This document shows positions 1-10,268 of a DNA stretch of 64,000 bases, in pieces. The position numbers and the translations under genes are program-made. Numbering within the stretch: the first letter of the stretch is position 1; each line of letters starts with the position of its first letter. A model generated the notes under the pieces. That model worked only from the letters and a program-made list of their open reading frames with translations. It searched no databases and was not told where the DNA came from. The stretch comes from Treponema sp. (lineage in GTDB: Bacteria > Spirochaetota > Spirochaetia > Treponematales > Breznakiellaceae), in assembly GCA_009787835.1 (NCBI GenBank), contig WQSN01000003.1, positions 51,525 through 115,524 on the forward strand, written 5' to 3'.

Positions 1-3000
1 AGACAGAGGGATTTCTGATGAACGCTGTAATAAACTTGCCGGAACCGTCAGGTTCATCCCCCCCTGAAAAGCCGCCGGGGATAACAATGCTTTGAGCGGA
101 ACTTACGGCTTTTACAAATCCGTTTACGCTTTCGCTGATGTCCGCGGGGCTTAAATTTCGTATAACAAAAACCTGAGCTTCTCCTCCCGCTTTTTCAATG
201 GCTCCCGCTGTATCATATTCGCTGTTGGTCCCCGGGAAGACGGGAATTATGAACTTTGGCTTTGTATTTTTTAAAATTGAAACAGTATCGCCAAATCCAG
301 AGCCGGTCCGCGCTGGTTCGCGCTTGTCTGCGTTGTAATTAAAAGATTCTGTTTTACCGTCCTGTTTGATTAAATACGGGTAAACAGGCTCTAAAGTCCT
401 TTCCCAGACATTCTGTAATTTATCAAGATGCAGTTCAAAACTTTTTGTTTTAAGCGTATATTCTTCTGTTGTGAAACCCAAAAGTTCAGACCCAATATAA
501 TCATTGATGATTGTTAGCTGCTCATTGATTTTCCCTCCGTGTCCGCTGTTAACCTCTATTACAAATCCTCCAAAGCCTGGTTCCGCCGAAAGACAATGCT
601 CTGTAATAAAACCTAAATGATTGCCCATGCACATTTTTACAACAGCTTCCGCGGCGCCCCCGCTGCCTGCAGCCCAGCAGGATATAATATCTTCGCCGCC
701 GATAATTTTTTCTGCGCTGTCAAAATATTGGCGTAATGCGGTAAAATCCGGTTTTTCAAAAGCGCGCATGGGCGGCTTTAATAGATATACTTTGCTTCCC
801 GCCTTTTTAAATTCCGGCGTAATAATCCTGTCAATCTTCGTCACTGATACCGCGAATGAGACCAGCGCAGGCGGAACATTTATGCTTTCATTTTCATTTA
901 CGGCAAAACTTCCTGACATTGAATCCTTGCCGCCGATGGCCGCTATTTCAAGGCCAAGCTGCGCGTCAAGAGCGCCCAAAAGCGCGGATACAGGTTTTCC
1001 CCAGCTTGCGGGATCGCCGCGTAACTTTTCAAAATATTCCTGAAAGGTAAGCCAGCATTTGCTTCTGCTTCCGCCTGAGGCGATTATTTTGGCAAGAGAT
1101 GAAACTACAGCGTATATGGCTCCATGGTAGGGGTTTATGGAGGAAATTTCAGGATCGAATCCCCAGGACATAAGGGAACATGATCTGGTTTCGCCGTTTA
1201 AAACGGGAATTTTAGCCGTCATTGTCTGGGACGGCGTTAGCTGATATTTACCGCCGAACGGAGCGGTTACGGTCGCGGCTCCGATACATGAATCAAAACG
1301 GTCAACAAGCCCCTTTTGCGAACAGATGTTAAGACCGCCGATAAACTTTTCCAGTTCTTTTGCGTCAGTAAAAGTTTTTACTTTATCTTCACTTTGTGCG
1401 TAAAAATCCGCAATCCTCGCTCTCGCGTGTTTCTTCGCGCCGTTTGAATTCAGAAAGTTACGTGAAATGTCAACAATGGTTTTGCCGTTCCATTTCATGA
1501 CAAGGCGTTTTTCACTGATAACCTCCGCTACAACAGCAGCTTCCAGATTTTCAAGCGCGGCGAGACTGATAAAGGATTCCGCGTCTTTTTTTGAAACGAC
1601 AACTGACATCCTCTCCTGGCTTTCGCTGATTGCAAGTTCTGTCCCGTCAAGCCCTTCGTATTTTTTTTTGATTTTGTTCAGATCTATCAATAACCCGTCC
1701 GCTAACTCTCCTATGGATACGCTCACCCCGCCAGCGCCGAAATCGTTACAGCGTTTGATTAACCGGGTCGCTTCGGGATTGCGGAATAATCTCTGCAATT
1801 TGCGCTCTTCAGGCGCGTTGCCTTTTTGAACATCAGCGCCGCAGGTATCAAGCGATTCCAGTGTGTGCGATTTTGATGAGCCTGTCGCTCCGCCGATACC
1901 GTCGCGGCCTGTCCTGCCGCCCAGAAGAATTACAGCGTCATCAGGCTGAGGCGTCAGGCGGATAACATGTTCCGCTGGAGCCGCGCCAATGACAGCTCCT
2001 ATCTCCATCCGTTTTGCGAGATATCCGTCATGGTAAATTTCGTGAACATGGCCTGTAGCGAGCCCTATCTGGTTGCCGTAGGAACTGTAACCCGCGGCGG
2101 CGGTCCGGCATATTTTACGCTGAGGTAATTTTCCCGGCAGGGTAAGATCTGCGCTCTTTAAAGGATCAGATGCGCCCGTTACGCGCATAGCCTGATAAAC
2201 AAATGATCGCCCCGAAAGGGGATCCCTTATCGCTCCGCCCAGACATGTGGCGGCTCCTCCGAACGGCTCAATCTCTGTCGGGTGGTTATGCGTTTCGTTT
2301 TTAAACATTAAAAGCCAGTCATGTTCTCTGCAATTACCGGCTTCTGTGCCTATATCAACCTTTATTTTTACAGAACAGGCGTTGATCTCTTCTGATTCAT
2401 CCAGGTCATTTAAAAGACCGCGTTCCTTAAGCGCTTTCGCTCCGATAGTCGCCATGTCCATTAAGGTAACGGGCCTGTCATTGCGGCGAAGTTCTGCGCG
2501 CAGTTCAAGGTATTTTTCGTAACTTTCGCGTAACGGCGCGTAATCCGCCTGAACTTCATCGAGTTCTGTAAGAAATGTCGTGTGACGGCAGTGATCAGAC
2601 CAGTATGTATCAAGCAGACGAAGTTCTGTAACCGTAGGATCGCGTTTTTCCTCAGAGCGAAAGTAGCTCTGACAAAATTCCATATCAGCAAAATCCATGG
2701 CAAGATTCATTGTTATGCGCAATTTTTCAAGGTTCTCCTGAGAAAGAGAAATAAAACCGCCGATAATCTCTACGTCCTTTGGGACGGGATACTCCTGATA
2801 AAGAGTGTCCGGTTTTTCCATTGAAGCCTCGCGGCTTTCAACAGGGTTTATCAGCCAGGATTTAATGCGGGTAAAATCATCATCACAAATATCGCCGTAT
2901 AAAAAATAAATTTTCGCAGAATGTATTTTGGGCCTTTCTTTTCCCGTCGCAAGCGAGATGCACTGGGCGCATGAATCGGCTCTCTGATCAAACTGGCCCG

Positions 3001-3277
3001 GCAGGTACTCTGCGGCAAATGAGCGATACTTCGTTTCGTTTAAGTTTTCCGGAAGCGGCAGCGTATCATAAGTAATATCGACAGGCGGTTCTGAAAAAAT
3101 TGTATTTTTAACGGTCTGGAAATCCTCATCAGAAATTCCTTCCGCGTAATACCGGTTTATTATCCTGACAGATGTAATACTGTCTGTCTGCAATCCCAGA
3201 CGTAAATCAGAAGCCGCAGAAGCCGCTTCCTGCGCGAAATCAGGTTTTTTCTCGACATAAATCTCATATACACTCAT
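1..3277 (-). CDS. purL: Phosphoribosylformylglycinamidine synthase, single-chain PurL (3' end outside window)
   Basis: Fourth step of purine synthesis: converts FGAR, glutamine and ATP to FGAM. The reading frame is open from the ATG at 3277 to the left edge, about 1092 codons, so the C-terminus is missing. Family motifs seen: a YWSDHCRH-type stretch near residue 230, then ETHNHPTEIEPFGGAAT in the first synthetase half. Close to the edge there is IPGGFSGGDEPDGS, which belongs to the C-terminal glutamine amidotransferase domain. This is therefore the long single-chain type, with synthetase and glutaminase in one polypeptide, not the PurS/PurL/PurQ complex. No clear Shine-Dalgarno precedes the ATG. 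A TATTAT box lies only 6 nt upstream, so the start may be leaderless. It is divergent from prfB. Confidence 0.93.
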   Translation of the reverse strand, partial: MSVYEIYVEKKPDFAQEAASAASDLRLGLQTDSITSVRIINRYYAEGISDEDFQTVKNTIFSEPPVDITYDTLPLPENLNETKYRSFAAEYLPGQFDQRADSCAQCISLATGKERPKIHSAKIYFLYGDICDDDFTRIKSWLINPVESREASMEKPDTLYQEYPVPKDVEIIGGFISLSQENLEKLRITMNLAMDFADMEFCQSYFRSEEKRDPTVTELRLLDTYWSDHCRHTTFLTELDEVQADYAPLRESYEKYLELRAELRRNDRPVTLMDMATIGAKALKERGLLNDLDESEEINACSVKIKVDIGTEAGNCREHDWLLMFKNETHNHPTEIEPFGGAATCLGGAIRDPLSGRSFVYQAMRVTGASDPLKSADLTLPGKLPQRKICRTAAAGYSSYGNQIGLATGHVHEIYHDGYLAKRMEIGAVIGAAPAEHVIRLTPQPDDAVILLGGRTGRDGIGGATGSSKSHTLESLDTCGADVQKGNAPEERKLQRLFRNPEATRLIKRCNDFGAGGVSVSIGELADGLLIDLNKIKKKYEGLDGTELAISESQERMSVVVSKKDAESFISLAALENLEAAVVAEVISEKRLVMKWNGKTIVDISRNFLNSNGAKKHARARIADFYAQSEDKVKTFTDAKELEKFIGGLNICSQKGLVDRFDSCIGAATVTAPFGGKYQLTPSQTMTAKIPVLNGETRSCSLMSWGFDPEISSINPYHGAIYAVVSSLAKIIASGGSRSKCWLTFQEYFEKLRGDPASWGKPVSALLGALDAQLGLEIAAIGGKDSMSGSFAVNENESINVPPALVSFAVSVTKIDRIITPEFKKAGSKVYLLKPPMRAFEKPDFTALRQYFDSAEKIIGGEDIISCWAAGSGGAAEAVVKMCMGNHLGFITEHCLSAEPGFGGFVIEVNSGHGGKINEQLTIINDYIGSELLGFTTEEYTLKTKSFELHLDKLQNVWERTLEPVYPYLIKQDGKTESFNYNADKREPARTGSGFGDTVSILKNTKPKFIIPVFPGTNSEYDTAGAIEKAGGEAQVFVIRNLSPADISESVNGFVKAVSSAQSIVIPGGFSGGDEPDGSGKFITAFIRNPSV

Positions 3278-3349
3278 AATTGAATAATACCCGCTTTAAA
3301 TAAATAGTATAAGGCGTGATTACAGGGCGGGATTTCATTTGGGGAATTC

Positions 3350-3378
3350 TTGAAATTATTAACAATCTAAGTTATAAT
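3350..3378 (+). promoter_or_regulatory. Sigma-70 promoter of prfB
   Basis: TTGAAA at 3350-3355 and TATAAT at 3373-3378 are separated by exactly 17 nt. The expected start of transcription is near 3385, about 30 nt before the prfB ATG. A GGAG ribosome site lies at 3403-3406. Confidence 0.75.
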
Positions 3379-3414
3379 TTTCTATATTAAAGCAAATATA
3401 ACGGAGTAATAACA

Positions 3415-4555
3415 ATGCAACTTGCAGAATTGGGCGCGCCCATTGAAGATTTACTGAAAAAAATCAATGAAACATGGGGGCGTCTTTGAAGACGCTTCGT
3501 TCGCTCAGCGCATTGGTGAAATAGAAGCTAAAACCGCGCAGCCAGGTTTCTGGAACGATTCGGATGCGGTTGAAAAAACAATGACCTCGCTTAAAAGCCT
3601 AAAAAATCGTTATGAGCCGTGGAAAGCCCTTCGTAATGAAATAATGGACGCATTTACCCTCTATGAACTGGCTTCTGAGGCTAAAGATGAAAGCGAATGT
3701 GCAGGACTTGAGAGTACGCTTAAAAATATTTCCGCCCGTTATGAGAAACAAAATTTATTTGAACTTATGGCAGGCGAACTGGATAAGAACGCGTGCTTTC
3801 TTACGGTACATTCCGGGGCTGGCGGAACGGAAGCATGTGATTGGGCTCAGATGCTCTACCGCATGTACCTGCGCTGGGCTGAACAGAAAGGTTTTTCTGT
3901 GGAAGAGGCGGACTGCCAGGAAGCCGAAGGAGGCATTAAATCTGTTACCTGTCAGGTAGAAGGGGATTATGCCTACGGATATTTAAAAGGGGAATCGGGC
4001 ATACACAGGCTTGTCAGGATAAGCCCGTTTGACTCTAACGCGCGCAGGCATACATCATTCGCGTCTGTTTATATATTCCCTGTTATTGACGATACTATCG
4101 AAGTGGAAATAAAACCTGAAGATCTGCGGATAGACACATACCGTTCAGGCGGCGCGGGCGGGCAGCATGTAAACAAGACAGACAGCGCTGTTCGTTTTAC
4201 GCATCTGCCCACGGGTATTGTTGTCGCGTGCCAGAATGAACGCAGCCAGATTAAAAACCGCGCAATCGCGATGAGCATTCTAAAAGCGCGGCTTTATGAA
4301 TACTACCGTCAGGAGAAAGAAAAGGAGAATGCAAGATTTTCCCAGGAAAAAAAAGATATATCCTGGGGTAACCAGATAAGATCGTATGTGTTTCAGCCAT
4401 ATACAATGGTTAAGGATTACCGGACAAAGGTTGAAAAGGGAAATATTCAGGCCGTGATGGACGGGGATATTGATCCATTCATAGAAGAGTATCTGAGATT
4501 CAACTGGCGCAATACGGCAGGTCTGGCGTCCTGTAATGTTCAAATGACGGAATGA
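3415..4555 (+). CDS. prfB: Peptide chain release factor 2, with programmed +1 frameshift
   Basis: RF2 releases nascent chains at UGA and UAA codons. Translation starts at ATG 3415, with GGAG 8 nt upstream, and runs 24 codons to an in-frame TGA at 3487-3489. The rest of the protein is in the +1 frame, from GAA at 3488 to the stop at 4555. The joined product is about 380 residues, which fits the family. The catalytic GGQ motif is present (RSGGAGGQHVNKTDSAVR), and the region preceding it has the usual release-factor layout. An ATG at 3467 in the main frame would give a 362-residue protein, but that codon overlaps the zero-frame coding part and has no ribosome site, so I reject it as the start. 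The gene has its own promoter and lies divergent from purL. Confidence 0.95.
3476..3489 (+). promoter_or_regulatory. RF2 programmed +1 frameshift site
   Basis: The sequence is GGGGG, then CGT, then CTT TGA. This is the arrangement known from Escherichia coli prfB: an internal Shine-Dalgarno three nucleotides before a CUU slippery codon followed by UGA. The UGA is codon 25 here (26 in E. coli). Low RF2 lets the ribosome slip from CUU to UUU, giving autoregulation. Confidence 0.93.
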
Positions 4556-4657
4556 TATGTTAAGTTAATTCCTCAAGTAATAAGGAATCAACGCATTTTG
4601 TTATTATGAAACCGAATATTACAGAACATTAGCTGACACAGTTTAAAAGGATTTTTT

Positions 4658-6139
4658 TTGATTATAAAAACAGGATGTTTTTTATTAATTTTTTTCTCAT
4701 TGTGTTTTCAACTGTCAGCGTCGGGCAGGCAGGCTGAAGCTGAAAAAAAAACGCAGAATGACGAATGGATTCTTTGCATTACAAATTTTGATGTCAGCTC
4801 GCTGCCTGAGGATCAAAAAGCATTAGCCGGCATAGTTACCCGCAGAGTCGTAAATAAGTTAAACGCAATCGGATACCGCACGCGCGTGTCTCCCGAATAC
4901 GCCTATTACGAGGAGCACGCATGGGTACGCTCACGTAACGCCGCCGCGAGAGCGTTATCCGCAAAGTATGATGAACGCTCCCTTCAATTGTTCCGCGGAG
5001 ATCCGTCATGGCGATACAGGCAGAATCTGGAACGCATTGACGCTGAAATTGAAAAGCTGAAACTCGCCTATGAAGAAATTGACAGCAATCCGCCCCTGAT
5101 AAACAATGAACCTGTGTTTAAGTTGACTTCCGGCAATCTGGTTAGTAATTTTCCCGCGGCTCCCAGAGAAGGAAATGAGTACAGATTTTGTACAGATCAG
5201 AGAGCGGACGCTTTTTTGGCGGGATCGATAACTGATTTTCACGGAAGATACTATGTTTCAATAAAACTATATACAGTTTATACAAGATCATTTGTCTGGG
5301 AAGACGGTATAGTTTTCTCCGCCGGTGATCTGGAAAACGCGGTAGATGAAATGTCTTCGGGATTAATGGCGGTTCTTTCCGGTAAAAAACCCGCTGCGCT
5401 GGTTGTAAGAGCGCAGCCGCAGGAAACTCTTGTTCTTATTAATCAGACTTTCGCCGGAAGGGGTGAAACTCAAATCATTGAACAGCCGCCGGGAATGGTT
5501 ACGGTTACAGCTTCCGCGCCTGATTATGAAACCGTCACAAAAGAGATAGAGTTAGTATCTGGAATGCTTACGGAAGTTAATGTTTCCCTAAATCCACTGC
5601 AGTACAGCGATATAGAAATACCGGGAAGCATTTCTGGCGGTTCTGTTTACCATGGATCTTTGTATGCGGGCGAAGCTCCCCTAACGCTGCGTCTGCCTGT
5701 CAATGTTCTGGAATATCTTGAAATGGAAACGCTTGACGGGCAGAAAGGATCGATTGTATTTCAGACTCCGCAGCCTTCGGATTCATCCCATATATTTTCC
5801 ATTAACACTTCGATGCCTCCCGAAAAAGGCAGGGTAGACAAAGCGCGGAGTTTGCATTATTGGGCATGGGGCGGTACATGGATCACAGGCATCGCGGCGT
5901 GGATTGCGTTTTACACATATACAACTTCGGATATGTCGCTTAGAAGCAATTATGCCCAGGGAAGTCTGCTAAATGAGAATTTCCTTAAAGATAATACCGC
6001 AATGTATTATGTCAGCATGGGAACGGTTATAGCCGTCAGCGCCGCCGCGTTAACTGAAATATTTTTAATGGGCAGGTATATTTATATGTCCAATAAAGGC
6101 TCAACAAGCGTTGTAATAACAAGGGGAAATGTTAAATGA
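4658..6139 (+). CDS. Unknown envelope protein with PEGA-like domain and C-terminal membrane hairpin
   Basis: I do not recognise a named family. The TTG start at 4658 has AAAAGG 7 nt upstream, and the product is 493 residues. The N-terminus is a hydrophobic export signal. A Cys lies inside the hydrophobic stretch, so a lipoprotein is possible but not clear. Residues about 35-240 begin with WILCITNFDVSSL and read like a spirochaete protein of the kind that scans for small-molecule or stress state, but no catalytic motif is visible. Residues about 245-310 resemble a PEGA surface-layer repeat (ALVVRAQPQETLVLINQ, then PGMVTVTASAPDYE). Two hydrophobic segments lie near residues 402-422 and 445-470. 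It overlaps ftsY by 4 bp, so it is translationally coupled to it. Confidence 0.75.
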   Translation: MIIKTGCFLLIFFSLCFQLSASGRQAEAEKKTQNDEWILCITNFDVSSLPEDQKALAGIVTRRVVNKLNAIGYRTRVSPEYAYYEEHAWVRSRNAAARALSAKYDERSLQLFRGDPSWRYRQNLERIDAEIEKLKLAYEEIDSNPPLINNEPVFKLTSGNLVSNFPAAPREGNEYRFCTDQRADAFLAGSITDFHGRYYVSIKLYTVYTRSFVWEDGIVFSAGDLENAVDEMSSGLMAVLSGKKPAALVVRAQPQETLVLINQTFAGRGETQIIEQPPGMVTVTASAPDYETVTKEIELVSGMLTEVNVSLNPLQYSDIEIPGSISGGSVYHGSLYAGEAPLTLRLPVNVLEYLEMETLDGQKGSIVFQTPQPSDSSHIFSINTSMPPEKGRVDKARSLHYWAWGGTWITGIAAWIAFYTYTTSDMSLRSNYAQGSLLNENFLKDNTAMYYVSMGTVIAVSAAALTEIFLMGRYIYMSNKGSTSVVITRGNVK

Positions 6140-7002
6140 AATTCGGTGAAAGATTGAAAAACTTTTTTCTGGGAAAGTCCGCGGTTAACGACGAGTTGTT
6201 TGACGATCTTTGCGATATATTGATAGAAGGCGATTTTGGCGCATCTGAAGCGTACAGGACTGTTGAAATTTTAAGGGAAAGATGCAAGAAGGAAAGCGCG
6301 GACGCTGTGCCTGTAAAACTCGCTGAACTGCTGGAAGAGGAACTTTTAAAAATACAACCCGCAGTTACAGCGCCGCCTGATAAATTCTGCGCAATTCTGC
6401 TTCTGGGAGTGAACGGAGTCGGTAAAACCACAACCGCCGCAAAACTAAGTAATTTTTACAGCGAGAAATACAATAAAAAAACAATTCTGGTCGCGGCTGA
6501 CACATTCAGGGCGGCGGCGATTGATCAGCTGAAAATACACGGACAGAAGTTAAATGTGCGCGTAATAGCCCACAAACAGGGAGGAGATCCCGCAGCGGTA
6601 GTGTACGACGCGCTTGAAGCCGCGCAGTCCGGAGGCGCTGATATCGTAATCGCGGATACCGCGGGGAGAATGCACACGAAATCCGCGCTTGTGGAAGAGC
6701 TGCGCAAAATAGACAGGGTGGTGGAATCCAGGGCAAAAGATTCCTGTTATCTGAAATATCTGGTGCTGGACGCGACTACCGGAAGGAACGCCGTAGCCCA
6801 GGCGGAAATTTTCCATGACGCTGTCAGGCTGGACGGGATAATTCTTACCAAATACGATTCTACCGCCAAAGGCGGAGTGGTTTTCTCTCTTGTCAGTTCC
6901 CTGCGCCTGCCTGTTGCGTACATCTGCATGGGAGAAAAATACGGGGATATAGAAATATTTAATCCCCATAAATTCGCAAAGGAATTCGCCCAAGTTGCAT
7001 AA
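6136..7002 (+). CDS. ftsY: Signal recognition particle receptor FtsY
   Basis: SRP receptor GTPase that docks ribosome-SRP complexes at the inner membrane for co-translational insertion. At 288 residues it consists of the N and G domains only. The acidic A domain of E. coli FtsY is absent, and the short KFGERLKNFF start probably serves as the lipid-binding helix. GTPase motifs are intact: GVNGVGKTTT (P-loop), DTFRAAA, DTAGRMH and TKYD. The ATGA overlap with the preceding gene and the 8-bp overlap with the next one place it in a compact envelope-biogenesis operon upstream of the Lol transporter genes. Confidence 0.95.
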   Translation: MKFGERLKNFFLGKSAVNDELFDDLCDILIEGDFGASEAYRTVEILRERCKKESADAVPVKLAELLEEELLKIQPAVTAPPDKFCAILLLGVNGVGKTTTAAKLSNFYSEKYNKKTILVAADTFRAAAIDQLKIHGQKLNVRVIAHKQGGDPAAVVYDALEAAQSGGADIVIADTAGRMHTKSALVEELRKIDRVVESRAKDSCYLKYLVLDATTGRNAVAQAEIFHDAVRLDGIILTKYDSTAKGGVVFSLVSSLRLPVAYICMGEKYGDIEIFNPHKFAKEFAQVA

Positions 7003-8242
7003 GAATGTTTATCCAATCATTATTCTGATTTCGCTCTTCCTTATTGGTTTAATTGCCCTGACGCAGGAGTCTGATAATATTGTTCCCGCTGTGGGAACGC
7101 GGCCTGTGACCCGCATAGAAACAGACGATCTGCTGCCTGTACCGGATGAAGAAACTGAATACGGCGGCATAGCTGGTTATCAGGCAGTTTCAGATAACGT
7201 TCCGGACTGGGTAACTCCCGCGAGGTGGTTCCGTTCCAATGCGGGAGGAATGGCCCTTGAAGAAATTCCGTCGCGGATTACGGCGCTTCGCAATGAATAC
7301 GCTCTTGTAACGGATTTTGTCAGCCGTGAGGAACTGCCTGAATACCTGGCAGAATTTTATGTAAATAATTTTTTTATAGAAATGCGCGTTCTTTATGAAA
7401 ATGGAGAGGAGACAAGGAGGCAGTGGATATTCAGAGATAGCAGGGGAACCACAAGATTGATCGCTGTCTTTTCCGAACCTGAAGATGACAGCGGTGAAAA
7501 CAATGGCGGCGGAGAAGGAAATAACAGAAATGGTTTTATTGAAATATTCAGCAATAATGGATTTATAACATCGGAGTACAGGTTTTTTAATGACGGCAGA
7601 ATTAACAGGAATGATTATAATTATAACAGCTCAATGATAATCAGCGCTTCTGCGATGATTTGGGATGAAGATGGAGACGCTTATGCGCAGGCCTACGCCG
7701 ATAATTACCGTTATAACCGCTCTTCGTTCCTCCGTTCAGTAGAACGCGTATTTTATAAAGACAGTCAAATTTCTGCTTCAGATGAATCCATTATGCTTTC
7801 TTTTCCGGGTAATATCATGAGCGCGGCAAAGATAGATGATTTCATCAGCGGGAAAGTAAATCCGTATCCTGAATTTTTCGGTGATATAACGGTACAGAAA
7901 GAAAGCAGAATTGTGTTTTCAACAGACGAGCGGGGCAGGGTATTGGCGCAGGTTTTTTATGATGAAGATGATAATATTGTGTGGGTTATAGAAAATACCT
8001 GGCGGGATGATCGAATTGCTTCAGTCATTAAAACTGAAAACGGCGTCGAATATTTGGCTGAATACGAGTATGATTCTGACGGGAAAAGAATCCTGGAACG
8101 GAATCTCAAGGACGGCGTTCTGGAGCGGATTGTAAGAACAACAGGCGGCAGGGATATCGAAGACTTATACATTAATAATATAATAGTACTGCAGGCTGTC
8201 TGGGAAGACGGCAGAAAAATTTCTGAGACAAGGATTAGATAA
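6995..8242 (+). CDS. Unknown exported protein between ftsY and lolC
   Basis: 415 residues from a TTG at 6995 that lies inside the 3' end of ftsY. The N-terminus (VYPIIILISLFLIGLIAL) is one hydrophobic segment, an uncleaved anchor or signal peptide. The remainder is hydrophilic and predicted periplasmic, with an Asn/Gly-rich patch near residues 165-180. The C-terminal third has beta-strand repeats of the YEYDSDGKRILERNLKDG type, reminiscent of YwqK/Rhs-like antiparallel repeats. No catalytic motif was found. It directly abuts the lolC start, so it is translated with the lipoprotein exporter. A role in envelope or lipoprotein handling is only an inference from position. Confidence 0.7.
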   Translation: MHKNVYPIIILISLFLIGLIALTQESDNIVPAVGTRPVTRIETDDLLPVPDEETEYGGIAGYQAVSDNVPDWVTPARWFRSNAGGMALEEIPSRITALRNEYALVTDFVSREELPEYLAEFYVNNFFIEMRVLYENGEETRRQWIFRDSRGTTRLIAVFSEPEDDSGENNGGGEGNNRNGFIEIFSNNGFITSEYRFFNDGRINRNDYNYNSSMIISASAMIWDEDGDAYAQAYADNYRYNRSSFLRSVERVFYKDSQISASDESIMLSFPGNIMSAAKIDDFISGKVNPYPEFFGDITVQKESRIVFSTDERGRVLAQVFYDEDDNIVWVIENTWRDDRIASVIKTENGVEYLAEYEYDSDGKRILERNLKDGVLERIVRTTGGRDIEDLYINNIIVLQAVWEDGRKISETRIR

Positions 8243-9544
8243 TTGAAAAAAGCGTGGATATGGTATGTCGCATCACGGTATATTTTCAAGGGACGGGGCA
8301 GTTCGCCTGTTTTATCAATAGTGGGAATTGCTGTCGGAGTTCTCGCGTTAATCGTAATTATTGCCGTAATGAACGGTTTTCAGCTTGGATTTATTGAAAG
8401 CATTCTGGAAATTTCTTCCTATCATCTGCGCCTTGAATCTGTGCCGGAAGATAATATAACGCAGGCTCAGGATTTAATTCTTTCTGTTCCAGGAATCAGG
8501 GCTGCTGTTCCGTTCAGGGAATTTCAGGCTCTCGCGAGGGGAAGACGTCCCGTCCAGCAGGCGGTTTTGGTCAGGGGAGTGCCTGAAAACGCTCATGAAA
8601 TTGACAAGGTAATGGAGAACAGGCTGGATTTTGAAGCCGGTTATTTTGATATTTCACAGAACGGTTCTGTGTTATTGGGCGCGGAACTCGCGCGCAGGCT
8701 TGGTCTCGGCATTGGCGATGAAGTTACCATGTTTTCGATATCGGGAATTTTATCCGCGGAAGATGAAAACGGCGGCATAGAAAAATTTTCATTAACGGGA
8801 ATTTTCAGAACGGGTTATTATGAATATGACTGCACATGGGCATTTATTAACATAAAAGATAATAATTCATTGTTGGCAGACAGCGAGACGAAAATTGGCA
8901 TAAAAATTGCGAACCGTTTCAGCGACAAACAGTATCTGGAGCAGGTAAAAAAGAGCTTGTCAAAAGAGCCGTATTTTGAGGAAATAGTTTTTTCAAGCTG
9001 GCGGGATTATAACCGTTCATTCTTCGGAGCGCTTAGAACAGAAAAACTTTTTATGTTTATTCTTGTGGGTCTTATTTTTATTGTAGTGGGATTAAATATT
9101 TTTCAGTCGCAGAGAAGGTCTGTTCTGCAGCGGCGCGAAGAGATAGGGCTTTTACGCGCGCTCGGCGGCAGTGAAAGAGAGGTTCGTTTTGTTTTTGTCT
9201 GTGACGGCGCAATGATAGGTATTACAGGCGCAAGTATCGGGCTTGTTCTTGGGTTAATTATCGCTTCCAACATTCCCCAGTTCTTTTTAATAATTGAAAG
9301 TATTATTAACGCGTTTATCTATTTAATAAATTTAATGGGCAGCCTGTTCAACGCTGGGATGGCAAGAGACTTCGCGGTTTTCTCGCCCGCCATCTTTTAC
9401 ATTGAGGAAATACCGTCTCGAATTTTACCGCAGGAAATAATTATAATTTTTATGTTTGGTTTTTTATCTGCCCTTGCCGCGGCATGGTTTGCCTCGCGGA
9501 AAGCGGCAAGGATACAGCCGGCGGAGGTGCTTCGTTATGAGTGA
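8243..9544 (+). CDS. lolC: Lipoprotein-releasing ABC transporter permease, LolC/LolE family
   Basis: Inner-membrane permease of the LolCDE complex, which extracts mature lipoproteins from the inner membrane. 433 residues from a TTG at 8243. It has the MacB/FtsX layout: one N-terminal membrane helix (VLSIVGIAVGVLALIVIIAVMNGF), a periplasmic domain of about 200 residues, and three C-terminal helices. The conserved LLRALGGSEREVRFVFV coupling loop is present, and the protein ends in [11 protein letters not shown], typical of the family. It overlaps lolD by 8 bp. Assignment to LolC rather than LolE is by gene order only. Confidence 0.88.
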   Translation: MKKAWIWYVASRYIFKGRGSSPVLSIVGIAVGVLALIVIIAVMNGFQLGFIESILEISSYHLRLESVPEDNITQAQDLILSVPGIRAAVPFREFQALARGRRPVQQAVLVRGVPENAHEIDKVMENRLDFEAGYFDISQNGSVLLGAELARRLGLGIGDEVTMFSISGILSAEDENGGIEKFSLTGIFRTGYYEYDCTWAFINIKDNNSLLADSETKIGIKIANRFSDKQYLEQVKKSLSKEPYFEEIVFSSWRDYNRSFFGALRTEKLFMFILVGLIFIVVGLNIFQSQRRSVLQRREEIGLLRALGGSEREVRFVFVCDGAMIGITGASIGLVLGLIIASNIPQFFLIIESIINAFIYLINLMGSLFNAGMARDFAVFSPAIFYIEEIPSRILPQEIIIIFMFGFLSALAAAWFASRKAARIQPAEVLRYE

Positions 9545-10268
9545 TGAATTGTCCAGCATGGCGGGACAGGAAGTTAGAAGAATTCTTATCAGCGCGGAAA
9601 ATATTGTAAAGAATTATATTTCCGGAACGGAAACCCTTCATATTCTGAAAGGAATTAATTTTGAAGTTGAAGAGGGAAAATCTGCGGCGATCATGGGCAT
9701 AAGCGGGAGCGGAAAAAGCACTTTGCTGAATATTCTGGGCGGCCTTGACAGAACAGACGAAGGAAAGGTATATATCGGCATTGATAAAAAAACGGAAATT
9801 ACATCGCTTGGCGAAAAAGAGCTTTCTTTATACAGGTCCAGGCGCGTAGGTTTCATTTTTCAGTTTCATTATCTGCTGAAAGATTTTACGGCTCTTGAAA
9901 ATATAATGATCCCCGCTTTTATCGCGGGCATGAAGAAAAAAGAAGCAATTGACAGAGCAAGGCTTCTGTTGGCTGATGTTAAACTGGAAGATCGAGGCGG
10001 CCATTTTCCATCGCAGCTTTCAGGAGGGGAGCGGCAGAGGGTCGCTGTCGCAAGATCAATGGTAAACGATCCAGAATTGATTCTGGCGGACGAACCTACC
10101 GGCAATCTTGATCCTGATAACAGCGATATTGTTTCTGAACTGCTCTACGCAGGCGCGCAAAAAAGAGGCAAGACATTAATTGTAGTAACGCATGACAGGA
10201 AAGTAGCGGCCAAAGCCTCAATCCGCATTATCCTTGAAAACGGTCAATTATCAGAGGAACAGTCTTGA
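9537..10268 (+). CDS. lolD: Lipoprotein-releasing ABC transporter ATPase LolD
   Basis: ATPase that powers lipoprotein release together with the flanking permeases. The start is ATG 9537, preceded by GGAGG at 9523-9527, and gives 243 residues. A longer in-frame start at 9456 lies wholly inside lolC and has no ribosome site, so I reject it. Motifs: Walker [11 protein letters not shown]-loop in [12 protein letters not shown], signature [13 protein letters not shown], Walker [13 protein letters not shown] and switch His in VVTHD. This is the LolD/MacB/FtsE subfamily. The stop overlaps the TTG of the next permease by 4 bp. Confidence 0.93.
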   Translation: MSDELSSMAGQEVRRILISAENIVKNYISGTETLHILKGINFEVEEGKSAAIMGISGSGKSTLLNILGGLDRTDEGKVYIGIDKKTEITSLGEKELSLYRSRRVGFIFQFHYLLKDFTALENIMIPAFIAGMKKKEAIDRARLLLADVKLEDRGGHFPSQLSGGERQRVAVARSMVNDPELILADEPTGNLDPDNSDIVSELLYAGAQKRGKTLIVVTHDRKVAAKASIRIILENGQLSEEQS

